This document shows positions 1 to 7,851 of a stretch of 64,000 nucleotides of DNA, piece by piece (within the stretch, counting starts at the first letter, position 1; every line of letters starts with the position of its first letter). The notes under the pieces were generated by a model, which worked only from the letters and a program-made list of their open reading frames with translations, was not told where the DNA came from and made no database searches. The position numbers and the translations under genes are program-made. The stretch is from positions 2,418,001 to 2,482,000 of the forward strand of contig OY970300.1 of assembly GCA_963716245.1 (NCBI GenBank), read 5' to 3'. This DNA comes from VRUE01 sp963716245. Lineage in GTDB: Bacteria; Actinomycetota; Thermoleophilia; Solirubrobacterales; 70-9.

Positions 1-471
1 CACGAAGTGACGGGCGCGGCCGCTGCCGGCGCGCTCGGCGAGGCGCTGGGTGCCGCCCATCGAGGGGGTCAGGCCGACGACCTTCTCGACCAGTCCGAAC
101 TGGGCGGAGCGGGCGGCGAGGATCAGGTCGCAGCCGAGCGCCAGCTCGAAGGCAGCGGTCAGAGTCAGCGCGTGGGCCGCGAAGACGACCGGGAGCGGCA
201 GCGCTTCGACCCGCTCGACCAGGCCGATCAGCTCGTCCCAGAGCCGGCTCCCCTCCTCCGGCGTCAGCCCGTCGAACTCGTGGACGTCGACGCCGCCCGA
301 GACGGCCCGCCCCTCCGCACGGAAGAGCAGCGCGCGCGGCGGCTCGCTCTCGACCGCCTCGACGGCGTCGCGCAGACCCTCGAACATGCGGCGGTCGAAC
401 AGGTTCAGCGGCGGGCTGTCGAAGGTCGCCACTGCGAGGCCGGCCTCCCGCTCGAGGCGCACGGCGCTCAC
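1..471 (-). CDS. enoyl-CoA hydratase/isomerase family protein (3' part missing)
   Basis: The first 157 codons of a crotonase-fold protein are visible; the rest lies beyond the left edge. My translation begins MSAVRLEREAGLAVATFD and includes NLFDRRMFEGL, a GGVDVHEF segment and the helix LTLTAAFELALGCDLILAA followed by FGLVEKVVGLTPSMGGTQRL. These match the enoyl-CoA hydratase/isomerase core, where backbone NH groups form the oxyanion hole for a CoA thioester. The usual AGADI stretch reads SGGVDV and the helix has LTAAFELALGCD, so the exact reaction cannot be assigned. The start is GTG at 471-469 and overlaps the upstream thioesterase stop (GTGA), which implies translational coupling. Placement with a thioesterase suggests acyl-CoA metabolism. 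Confidence 0.8.
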   Translation of the reverse strand, partial: MSAVRLEREAGLAVATFDSPPLNLFDRRMFEGLRDAVEAVESEPPRALLFRAEGRAVSGGVDVHEFDGLTPEEGSRLWDELIGLVERVEALPLPVVFAAHALTLTAAFELALGCDLILAARSAQFGLVEKVVGLTPSMGGTQRLAERAGSGRARHFV

Positions 472-935
472 GGCCCGCTCGGACTCGCCTCTTTGAGGCG
501 CACGTGCCAGCGCACCGTCGCCGAGGCGACGCGCTCGCCGCTGCCGTCGCGGAGCTCGACCTCGCACGGGAACTCCACCTTGCCCTCCGAGTCGAGCGTC
601 GCCAGCGCCTCCTGCTTGGAGATCCCCAGCTTCGCGGTCGCCTCGATCGGCCCCCTGGCGATCCGCTCGTAGGCGATCTCGGCGCTGCGGGCAAGCGGCG
701 TCACGTCGCCGAGCCGCTCGGCGAACGCGCCGACGAAGGCGGCGCCCGACGCGGTCTCGGCGACGGTGAAGAGCGCCCCCGCGTGCTGGGAGCCGACGTG
801 GTTGGTCAGCTCCGCCCCCTCGGGCAGCCGGGCGACGGCCTCGCCCTCGGCCATGCTCGTCACCTCCAGGCCGAGGTGGCCGGCGAAGGGCACGGCCTGG
901 GTCATTCCCTTGGCGGTGACGTCGAAGTCGGTCAC
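468..935 (-). CDS. hotdog-fold thioesterase (PaaI/DUF4442-like)
   Basis: This 155-residue protein has the size and pattern of a single hotdog-fold acyl-CoA thioesterase. The N-terminal half has HLGLEVTSMAEGEAVARLP. It is followed by LTNHVGSQHAGALFTVAETASGAAF, the segment in which PaaI and DUF4442 proteins carry the helix after HxGxxF/L. The C-terminal half is beta-rich and ends VASATVRWHVRLKEASPSGP. It would hydrolyse a CoA thioester in the cytoplasm, but the substrate is not visible. It starts with GTG 10 nt after the pyruvate kinase stop, and its own stop overlaps the hydratase start, so the three genes look like one minus-strand operon. Confidence 0.75.
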   Translation of the reverse strand: MTDFDVTAKGMTQAVPFAGHLGLEVTSMAEGEAVARLPEGAELTNHVGSQHAGALFTVAETASGAAFVGAFAERLGDVTPLARSAEIAYERIARGPIEATAKLGISKQEALATLDSEGKVEFPCEVELRDGSGERVASATVRWHVRLKEASPSGP

Positions 936-945
936 CGACGGGACC

Positions 946-2364
946 CTATGGCACGCGGTGCACCTCGAACAGGTTGGTGCCGAGCCCGTGGTCGGGCAGG
1001 CCGGCGACGATCGCGATCAGGTCGCCCGAGGAGGCGACGCCGTGCGCGGCGGCAAGCTCGGCGCAGTGGTCGAGCATGTCGCGGACCTCGGTCTCGTGCT
1101 CGCTGTGCACGGCGGTCACGCCGAAGAGGAGGCTGAGCCGGCGCACCGTCTCGATCCGCGGCGAGATCGCCAGCACCGGCACCTTCGGCCGGTGCGCCGC
1201 GACCAGCCGCGCGCTGCGCCCGCTCACGGTCGGCACGACCATCGCCGCCAGGTTGAGCCGGTAGACCGCTCCGACCGCGCTCTGCGCGACCGAGTCGGCG
1301 ACGTCCTGGGTCGCCTGGTCGGTCCGCCCGAACAGCCACTCGCCGTAGCGCAGGTCGGGCTCGGTCGCGCGCGCGATCCGGTCCATCGTCCGCACGGCCT
1401 CGATCGGGTGGCGCCCGACCGCCGTCTCCTCGGAGAGCATCACCGCGTCGGTGCCGTCGTAGATCGCGTTGGCGACGTCGGTCACCTCCGCCCGGGTCGG
1501 CCGCCGCTCGGTCACCATCGAGGCGAGCATCTGCGTCGCCGTGATCACCGGCTTGGAGCGGCGCCCGGCGGCCCGGATCAGCCGCTTCTGGACGACCGGC
1601 ACCTCGGCCAGCGGCAGCTCGATCCCGAGGTCGCCGCGCGCGACCATGATCCCGCCGGTGGCCGCCCCGACGATCTCCTCGGCGTTGTCGGCTGCCTGCC
1701 GCTTCTCGATCTTGGCGACCAGCGGCAGGTCCGCCCCGAGCGTTCGCAGCCGCTCGCCCACCGGCTCGAGGTCCGCCGCCGAGGAGACGAACGAGACGGC
1801 GAGCAGGTCGACGCCGTTCTCGACCGCGAACTCGACCCAGCCGAGGTCGTCGTCGGTCGCGGCATCCCCGGTCACCCCCGGGATGTTCATCCCCTTGTGC
1901 GAGGACACCGTGCCGCCCACCTCGACCTCGCAGTCGACGCCGCCGTCCTCGGGCTCGCGCACGCGCAGGCGGATCGCTCCGTCGGCGAGGTAGACCAGCT
2001 CGTCCTCGTGCAGCGACGCGACCCCTGGCCAGTCCACAGGGATCGTGTCCTCGTCGCCCTCGACGTCCTTCGGCGTCAGCTGCACGTGCATCCCCGTGTG
2101 CAGCTCGGCGACGTCGCCCCGCAGCTCGCCGATCCGCAGCTTCGGCCCGGGCAGGTCGCCGAGCACCGCGACCTCGCGGCCGACCTGGTGCGCCGCGGCG
2201 CGGATCGACTCGATCGTCCGCGCGTGGCGGTCGCGGTCGGCGTGGGAGAAGTTGAGCCGCAGGACGTCCGCGCCGGCCTCGATCAGGCGCGGCAGCACGT
2301 CGTCGCCCCAGCTGGCGGGACCGATCGTCGCGATGATCTTGGTGCGGCGCCCGAACACCTCCAC
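946..2364 (-). CDS. pyk: pyruvate kinase
   Basis: Pyruvate kinase converts phosphoenolpyruvate and ADP to pyruvate and ATP, the last step of glycolysis. The protein opens VEVFGRRTKIIATIGPAS, and the family motifs follow in order: RLNFSHAD, GDLPGPKLRIG, KGMNIPG, the metal and substrate site VAKIEKRQA, GIMVARGDLGIELP, KPVITATQML and DVANAIYDGTDAVMLSEETAVG. The C-terminal domain has VVPTVSGRSARLVAAHRP. From GTG at 2364 it is 472 residues, the usual length. A second GTG lies two codons in, and neither has a strong ribosome site. It heads a likely operon with the thioesterase and hydratase and is divergent from the P450 gene, about 100 bp away. Confidence 0.95.
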   Translation of the reverse strand: MEVFGRRTKIIATIGPASWGDDVLPRLIEAGADVLRLNFSHADRDRHARTIESIRAAAHQVGREVAVLGDLPGPKLRIGELRGDVAELHTGMHVQLTPKDVEGDEDTIPVDWPGVASLHEDELVYLADGAIRLRVREPEDGGVDCEVEVGGTVSSHKGMNIPGVTGDAATDDDLGWVEFAVENGVDLLAVSFVSSAADLEPVGERLRTLGADLPLVAKIEKRQAADNAEEIVGAATGGIMVARGDLGIELPLAEVPVVQKRLIRAAGRRSKPVITATQMLASMVTERRPTRAEVTDVANAIYDGTDAVMLSEETAVGRHPIEAVRTMDRIARATEPDLRYGEWLFGRTDQATQDVADSVAQSAVGAVYRLNLAAMVVPTVSGRSARLVAAHRPKVPVLAISPRIETVRRLSLLFGVTAVHSEHETEVRDMLDHCAELAAAHGVASSGDLIAIVAGLPDHGLGTNLFEVHRVP

Positions 2365-2416
2365 CTGAATGTAGACGCTCGCGCTGCGGCGGCAGCGCGC
2401 AGCGATCGCGTGCCCT

Positions 2417-2433
2417 GTGTGATCGATGCACAC
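2417..2433. promoter_or_regulatory. inverted repeat in the pyk/P450 divergent intergenic region
   Basis: GTGTG, then seven bases, then CACAC, centred on ATCGAT. It sits between the two divergent starts at 2364 and 2467 and could be an operator for either. No promoter hexamers stand out around it, so the regulatory role is a guess. Confidence 0.3.
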
Positions 2434-2466
2434 GGGGACGGTCGACCGCTGCACCACACTGAGTCG

Positions 2467-3909
2467 GTGAGCGTCGAGACGCCACCCGCAGCGGTCGAGT
2501 CGCCGCCGGAGTCGGACGGCGCCGCGGTCGAGGGACTGCTCGGCGTCGCACCCCCGTCGCCCGCCGGCCCGATCGACCCGGTCGGGGCGGCGACCCTGCC
2601 GGCCCCGCCCGCGATCGGCCAGTCGCGGCTGCTGCAGACCCTGCGCTTCAACCAGCGCCAGATCCAGTTCGTCTTCCGCGCCCGGCGCGAGCTGGGCGAG
2701 GTGTTCGAGATGCGCGGCGTCGTTGACGGCGGCCCGGTCGTCACCAGCCATCCCGACCACGTCCGCTCGCTCTTCACCGCAAAGCCCGAGGACGCGCCGT
2801 CGCTGACCGGCGAGTCGCCGCTTCGCCCGATCGTCGGACCGAGCTCGGTCCTCACCGCGGTCGGACCGCGCCACATGCGCCAGCGCAAACTGCTGCTGCC
2901 GCCCTTCCACGGCGAGGCGATCGAGCAGTACACCGAGATGATCGCCGAGGCGACCGAACGCGAGATCGACGGCTGGCCAGTCGGCGAGCCGTTCACGCTG
3001 GCGCCGCGGATGCAGGCGATCACGCTCGACGTGATCATGGCCGGGATCTTCGGCATCGAGGGACGGCCCGAGCGGGGCACGCCGGAGGACGGCCTGCGCT
3101 CGACGATCAAGCGGCTCGTCGCCGCATCCACCTGGCCGACCGCGCAGATCGGCGAATTGATCAACATCGGACGCGAGGAGGCGGTCGGCCCGATGCGCCT
3201 CGGTGTCGAGATGCTCGACCGGGCCACCTACCCCGTGATCGAAGGCCGCCGCGCCGAAGACCTCGGCGAGCGCCGCGACATCCTCTCGCTGCTGCTCCAG
3301 GCGCGGACCGAGGAGGGCGAGGCGTTGGACGACAAAGAACTGCGCGACGAGCTGCTCACCCTCGTCCTCGCCGGCCACGAGACGACGGCCAACTCGCTCG
3401 CCTGGGCCTGGGAGCGGCTCGTCCGCACTCCGGCCGCGCACGAGCGGCTGCGAGAGGCGGTCCGCTCCGGCGACGGAGCCGACGAGATCGAGGCGACGAT
3501 CGTCGAGGCGATGCGCTCCCGGCCCGTGATCCCGATGATCGGGCGGCGCGTCAAGCGGCCATGGCGGCTCGGCGAGTACGCCGTCCCGGCCGACACGCCC
3601 GTGGCGATGAGCATCCTGCTCGTCCACCACCGCGAAGACCTCTACCCCGAGCCGTTCGAGTTCCGCCCCGAGCGCTGGCTCGGCGGCCGCAAGCCCGGCA
3701 CCTACGAGTGGATCCCGTTCGGCGGCGGCATCCGCCGCTGCCTCGGCGCCGCCCTGGCGATGGCCGAGCAGCGCGTCGTCCTTGGGGCGATGGCGCGCCG
3801 CCTCGACATCGCGGCCGACGATCCCGCGCCCGAGCGTGCCCTGCATCGCAACGTGACGATGATCCCCGCGCGCGGCGCCCGCGTCCTCATCCGCACGCGG
3901 CGCGACTGA
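2467..3909 (+). CDS. cytochrome P450
   Basis: This is a 480-residue soluble bacterial P450 monooxygenase. The I-helix oxygen-activation motif is AGHETTANSLAWAWE, the K-helix ExxR is EAMR, the PERF region reads FRPERWLGG, and the heme-thiolate loop is FGGGIRRCLGAALA with the cysteine ligand. There is no N-terminal membrane anchor. A proline-rich leader of about 50 residues precedes the first helix (LLQTLRFNQRQIQFVFRAR). The start is GTG at 2467, chosen because the reading frame upstream is antisense to pyruvate kinase. Substrate is unknown. No ferredoxin or reductase lies next to it; the nearest ferredoxin is at 14.7 kb. Confidence 0.93.
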   Translation: MSVETPPAAVESPPESDGAAVEGLLGVAPPSPAGPIDPVGAATLPAPPAIGQSRLLQTLRFNQRQIQFVFRARRELGEVFEMRGVVDGGPVVTSHPDHVRSLFTAKPEDAPSLTGESPLRPIVGPSSVLTAVGPRHMRQRKLLLPPFHGEAIEQYTEMIAEATEREIDGWPVGEPFTLAPRMQAITLDVIMAGIFGIEGRPERGTPEDGLRSTIKRLVAASTWPTAQIGELINIGREEAVGPMRLGVEMLDRATYPVIEGRRAEDLGERRDILSLLLQARTEEGEALDDKELRDELLTLVLAGHETTANSLAWAWERLVRTPAAHERLREAVRSGDGADEIEATIVEAMRSRPVIPMIGRRVKRPWRLGEYAVPADTPVAMSILLVHHREDLYPEPFEFRPERWLGGRKPGTYEWIPFGGGIRRCLGAALAMAEQRVVLGAMARRLDIAADDPAPERALHRNVTMIPARGARVLIRTRRD

Positions 3910-3918
3910 GCACGGGGC

Positions 3919-5103
3919 TTACGCCTCTTTCGGCTTCCACTCCTCGGAGATCGAGACGATGCGGTCGATCTCCGCACGCATGTAGTCGACGATCTTCTCG
4001 CACTCCTCCATGTCGACCTTCTTCTTGCGGTCGTCGGGAAAGTGCTCGTAGCGAGTGCCGACGACGAAGAGGTTCTCGTCGTTGAAGAGGTTCGCCGGCC
4101 TGGTGTAGTTGAAGCTGCCCGCGAGCACGGTCCGGTGGTCGATCGCCATCAGCTTGTGGTGCAGTTTGCGGACGCCCGAGTCCACCTTGGGCGTATAGAG
4201 GTCGATGTTCGGCTGGTCGAGCCACGGCGGCGCTCCGCCCGGTTCGCCGTGGGGAGCGGACCACTTCTGCGCGGCCTGACCGCGATCGAGCGCACCGGTC
4301 ACCTCGCAGCCCGCCCGCGCCGCCATCAGCAGCGCGTCGTCGATCGCCGACGAGCCCGCGAAGGTGAAGATCGCGAACTCGATCTCCTTCTCCGCCTTGA
4401 GGATCTGCTTGATCACTTCCTGCTCGGGAAAGTTGTCCGGTGCGAACAGGACCGTCACCGGGACTCCCCCCAGATCGAAGACGGGTGGCTCGCCCCCGAG
4501 CCCGCGCGGGCCGAATTCCCCCCGCTGGATTTCGGCGAACTGATTGCTGTACTCACGGCAGATCCCCGCGTCGTGGAAGACGAAGAGGTGGTTGAGGTTC
4601 TGGTGGCAGTCGGTGTCGGTGAAGTTCGCCGAGCCGGTCAGCAGCGCCGAGGTCGGCTTCGCGCCGCGACGGTAGTCGCGGACGATGAACTTCTGGTGGA
4701 AGATCTCCTTGTTGTAGTCGAGCTTCAGGTCGACGTCCGACTGGAGCAGTGCCGTGGCGATGCCGCGGTTGACCGCGTGCTCGCCGTTGCCCGGGCTCCA
4801 CTGCCACCTCGCCAGCGCCTCCTCCGGGGACTCGTCGCCCTGGGGCGCCGGCGGCTCTCCCACGTCGAGGTCTTCCTCGCGCAGGTAGCTCTGCTCGAGC
4901 ACGATGCTGACCCGGACGCCCCGCCACCGGGCGGCGAGGATCGCCTTCGCGATCGTCTCGTTGTCGAGCTCCTGAACGGCGATGTCGAGCGAGTCCTCGG
5001 CGCCGGCTATGAACCTGACGACCTCCGCCTCGAGGTCGTCAGGCGCTTTCAGGTCCTTCGGCCCCGCATATGCCTCGATCTTTCCGCCCGCGAACGTTGC
5101 CAT
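3919..5103 (-). CDS. phospholipase D-like protein with two HKD motifs
   Basis: This 394-residue protein has two phospholipase D catalytic repeats. The first is HQKFIVRD followed by LLTGSANFTDTD; the second is HHKLMAID followed by LAGSFNYTRPANLFNDEN. Each supplies the His and Lys of the HKD phosphodiesterase site, with the Asn of the SxN motif downstream. There is no signal peptide, so the enzyme is probably cytoplasmic. It could be a nuclease or phosphodiesterase rather than a lipase; several bacterial two-HKD proteins are DNases. It is convergent with the P450 gene, 9 bp away, with no obvious terminator between them. Confidence 0.85.
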   Translation of the reverse strand: MATFAGGKIEAYAGPKDLKAPDDLEAEVVRFIAGAEDSLDIAVQELDNETIAKAILAARWRGVRVSIVLEQSYLREEDLDVGEPPAPQGDESPEEALARWQWSPGNGEHAVNRGIATALLQSDVDLKLDYNKEIFHQKFIVRDYRRGAKPTSALLTGSANFTDTDCHQNLNHLFVFHDAGICREYSNQFAEIQRGEFGPRGLGGEPPVFDLGGVPVTVLFAPDNFPEQEVIKQILKAEKEIEFAIFTFAGSSAIDDALLMAARAGCEVTGALDRGQAAQKWSAPHGEPGGAPPWLDQPNIDLYTPKVDSGVRKLHHKLMAIDHRTVLAGSFNYTRPANLFNDENLFVVGTRYEHFPDDRKKKVDMEECEKIVDYMRAEIDRIVSISEEWKPKEA

Positions 5104-5148
5104 TCCCGGAGCGGCACTCTAGCGTCTCTAAAAGAACTTCTGATTAAA

Positions 5149-5237
5149 CGGAGAGGGAGGGATTCGAACCCTCGAGAGAGCTTGCGCCCCCTACTCGCTT
5201 AGCAGGCGAGTGCCTTCAGCCACTCGGCCACCTCTCC
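5149..5237 (-). tRNA. tRNA-Ser (GCT)
   Basis: The 89-nt cloverleaf has acceptor GGAGAGG paired with CCTCTCC and discriminator G. The D-arm sequence is GCCGAGTGGCTGAAGGC. The anticodon stem ACTCGC/GCGAGT encloses CTGCTAA, which gives anticodon GCT for AGC/AGU serine codons. It has a long serine-type variable arm and T arm GAGGG-TTCGAAT-CCCTC. It is a normal 7/5 tRNA, and CCA is not encoded. Confidence 0.97.
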
Positions 5238-5291
5238 GGGCCAGAAAACCATAGCGCCGGCTCCGGGATACGGCGAAGCTAGGCTCGTGTC

Positions 5292-6503
5292 GTGAATCCG
5301 GCCGTGGAGCAGTCGCACGACCGCTACGAGCGAGCCTTCGCGGAGGTCGAGGCGCCCTTCGCCTTCGTCGACCTCGACGCGATGGCGGCCAACGGAGCGG
5401 CGATGCTGGAGCGCTCGGCGGGCAAGCCGATCCGGGTGGCGAGCAAGTCGCTGCGCTGCCGAACCCTGATCGAGCACGTCCTGCGCAGCGACGATCGCTT
5501 CCGGGGCCTGATGACCTTCACCCTGCCCGAGACGCTTTGGCTCGCCGAGCAGGGCTTCGAGAACCTGCTGCTCGCCTACCCGACCACGGACGCGGGTGCG
5601 CTCAGCGAGCTGGCGCTGCGCTCGGTGGCTCACCCGGAGGGCGCCCCGATCGTGATGGTCGACTGCCCCGAGCACCTCGACGCGATCGAGTCGGTCCTCG
5701 GCGCCGGCGCCGCGCCGGTCCGGGTCTGCATCGACGTCGACGCGAGCTGGTGGGCGCTCGGCGGTCGATTGAAGGTCGGACCGAAGCGCTCGCCCGTCCA
5801 CACCGTGGAGCAGGCCGTCGCCCTGGCGCGGGAGATCGAGCGCCGGCCGCAGCTGGAGCTGGCGGCGCTGATGGCCTACGAGGGCCAGATCGCCGGAGTC
5901 GGCGACCGGCCGCCGGGCCGGCGGCTGCGCGGAGCGGCGATTCGCTGGATGCAGCGCCGCTCCGCCGCCGAGCTGGCTGAGCGGCGCGCCGCAATCGTCG
6001 CCGCGATCCGCGAGCTCACCCCGCTGCCGATAGTGAACGGCGGCGGAACCGGCAGCCTCGAGCTGACCGGCGCCGAGCAGACGATCACCGAGGTGACCGC
6101 CGGCTCTGGCTTCTACGCCCCCGCGCTCTTCGACCACTACACCCGCTTCTCCCTGACGCCTGCCGCCGGCTTCGCGCTGCCGATCGTCCGCAAGCCCTCG
6201 CCGGGCACGGCGACGGCGCTCGGCGGCGGCTACCTCGCCTCCGGCAGCGGCGACCCGGCGCGGCTGCCGGCCCCGTGGCTGCCCGAGGGCCTATCGCTCG
6301 ATCCCGAGGAGGGCGCCGGCGAGGTGCAGACCCCGCTGCTCGGCCCGGCCGCCGCCGAGCTGGTCGTGGGCGACCGCATCTACCTCAGGCACGCCAAGGC
6401 AGGTGAGCTGTGCGAGCGCTTCGACGCGCTCCACTTGGTCGAGGGCGGCGAGATCGTCGACGTCGTCCCCACCTACAGAGGCGAGGGCAGGACCTTCCTC
6501 TGA
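5292..6503 (+). CDS. PLP-dependent amino acid deaminase/aldolase (fold III, alanine racemase-like N-terminus)
   Basis: The 403-residue protein starts at GTG. The N-terminal half is a TIM barrel of the alanine racemase/D-threonine aldolase type. It has FAFVDLDAMAANG, and Lys52 in RVASKSLRC is the expected Schiff-base lysine. VNGGGTGS forms the phosphate-binding turn. The C-terminal beta domain holds RHAKAGELCERFD, where D-threonine aldolase and D-serine dehydratase relatives place metal ligands. It should act on a D-hydroxy-amino acid or a related substrate; the exact one cannot be read. It is convergent with a sugar-lactone oxidase gene, sharing one bidirectional terminator. I recall this pairing from other actinobacteria, which hints at a common pathway. 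Confidence 0.75.
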   Translation: MNPAVEQSHDRYERAFAEVEAPFAFVDLDAMAANGAAMLERSAGKPIRVASKSLRCRTLIEHVLRSDDRFRGLMTFTLPETLWLAEQGFENLLLAYPTTDAGALSELALRSVAHPEGAPIVMVDCPEHLDAIESVLGAGAAPVRVCIDVDASWWALGGRLKVGPKRSPVHTVEQAVALAREIERRPQLELAALMAYEGQIAGVGDRPPGRRLRGAAIRWMQRRSAAELAERRAAIVAAIRELTPLPIVNGGGTGSLELTGAEQTITEVTAGSGFYAPALFDHYTRFSLTPAAGFALPIVRKPSPGTATALGGGYLASGSGDPARLPAPWLPEGLSLDPEEGAGEVQTPLLGPAAAELVVGDRIYLRHAKAGELCERFDALHLVEGGEIVDVVPTYRGEGRTFL

Positions 6504-6505
6504 AC

Positions 6506-6548
6506 GAGAGCTACGTTTGGCCCCCATGCCGGGCAAAACGTAGCTCTC
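6506..6548. terminator. bidirectional terminator hairpin
   Basis: A long inverted repeat, GAGAGCTACGTTT-GGCCC against GGGC-AAAACGTAGCTCTC with a loop of about 7 nt, fills the gap between two convergent genes. It begins just after the stop at 6503 and covers the first base of the stop of the opposite gene. The only break in the stem is a G/A position beside GGGC. Confidence 0.75.
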
Positions 6549-7842
6549 ATGGACCGAGCACCCGCTCGGCGTACTCGTTGGTGAAGACCCGGCTCGGATC
6601 CAGCTCGTCGCGCGCGGCCTGAAAGCGCTCCCAGACCGGGTAGAGCGGGGCCAGCGTTGCGGCGGTCTGGAAGTGGCGCTTGCCCCAGTGGGGGCGACCG
6701 CCGTAGTCGCGCATGATCTCCTCGACGGCCTCGAAGTACGGCCGCCACTCCATCCCGCGGTACTGGTGGACGGCGATGTAGGCAGTGTCGCGTTCGTGGG
6801 AGGGGCTGAGCAGGGCGTCGTCGCCGGCGGCGACGCGCATCTCGATCGGGAAGAAGACCGGGTAGCGGTTCGTCCTGATCCACTCGATCGCCCTCCGCGC
6901 CGCCTCGGGACCGTGCTCGCGCGGCACGCCGTACTCCATCTCGGTGAAGCGGACGCGCCGCTCGCTGGCGAAGACCCGATCGCTGCGGTCGACCTTGGTC
7001 CCCCCCGAGGCGAGCCGGGCGGCGAGGCGCGAGAGCCGCGGGATCGCCGCCGGGAAGAGCCCGCCGGTCGCCGACAGCGCCTCCAGCGCCCAGTTCTCGA
7101 GCACCACGTCGTTGAGCCGGGCCGCGAGCCGGCCGCGCGGCCGCGGCGGCCCCTCGACACGATTGCGCTCCAGGACGAGCGCCGACTCGGCGTAGGGAAA
7201 GGTGAACAACTCGAAGTGATCGTTCGCGTCGGCGCGCTCCGCGAACGTGTCGAGGACCTCCTCGCGCGGCCGGGGCTCGTCGACCCGCCGCAGCGTGAAG
7301 GCCGGCACGCAGCGCAGCGTCACCGCCGAGATCGCTCCGAGCGCGCCGATCCCCACCCGGGCCGCGCGCAGCAGGTCCGGCTCGGCACTCCCGAGCTCAC
7401 GGACCTCCCCGGCACCGGTGACCAGCTCGACCGCCTCGACCTGGGTCGAGATGTTGCCCAGCCGCGCGCCGGTCCCGTGCGTCCCGGTCGAGATCGCCCC
7501 CGCGATCGTCTGCCGGTCGATGTCGCCGAGGTTCTCCATCGCCAGGCCGAGGCGCGCCAGCTCCTCGTTGAGGTCGGCGAGGACCGTGCCGGCTCCGACC
7601 TTGACCAGGCCCGACGCGGGGTCCGCGTCGATCGTCCCGCTCAGCGCCGCAACGTCGATCATGACGTCGTCGGTCAGCGCCGTCGCGGTGAACGAGTGCC
7701 CGGAGCCGGCGACGCTGACCCTGCGCCCTTCGCCGGCCGCCGCTGCGACGGCGTCCGCGAGCCCTTCCCGATCGACCGGCGCGAGGCGCCGCGCCGGTCG
7801 GCACTCCTGGTCCCCCGCCCAGTTCCTCCATGCGCCGTCCAC
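6547..7842 (-). CDS. FAD-linked sugar-1,4-lactone oxidase (D-arabinono-1,4-lactone oxidase family)
   Basis: The 431-residue flavoenzyme is of the VAO/aldonolactone oxidase type. The N-terminal FAD-binding domain has RRVSVAGSGHSFTATA, whose His is at the position used for covalent FAD attachment in relatives, then LGDIDRQTIAGAISTGTHGTGA. The C-terminal domain ends with PHWGKRHFQTAATLAPLYP, the HWGK motif of L-gulono- and D-arabinono-lactone oxidases. The expected reaction is oxidation of an aldonolactone or alditol with O2 or another acceptor. No signal peptide is seen. The stop codon is overlapped by the shared hairpin with the PLP enzyme gene. The MFS gene lies upstream with a 9-bp gap, so the two are probably co-transcribed. 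Confidence 0.85.
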   Translation of the reverse strand: MDGAWRNWAGDQECRPARRLAPVDREGLADAVAAAAGEGRRVSVAGSGHSFTATALTDDVMIDVAALSGTIDADPASGLVKVGAGTVLADLNEELARLGLAMENLGDIDRQTIAGAISTGTHGTGARLGNISTQVEAVELVTGAGEVRELGSAEPDLLRAARVGIGALGAISAVTLRCVPAFTLRRVDEPRPREEVLDTFAERADANDHFELFTFPYAESALVLERNRVEGPPRPRGRLAARLNDVVLENWALEALSATGGLFPAAIPRLSRLAARLASGGTKVDRSDRVFASERRVRFTEMEYGVPREHGPEAARRAIEWIRTNRYPVFFPIEMRVAAGDDALLSPSHERDTAYIAVHQYRGMEWRPYFEAVEEIMRDYGGRPHWGKRHFQTAATLAPLYPVWERFQAARDELDPSRVFTNEYAERVLGP

Positions 7843-7851
7843 CGGCGCAAC

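Noticed and set aside
766..2466. Plus-strand extension of the P450 frame
   Set aside because: It lies antisense to pyruvate kinase, and the P450 fold begins after the GTG at 2467.
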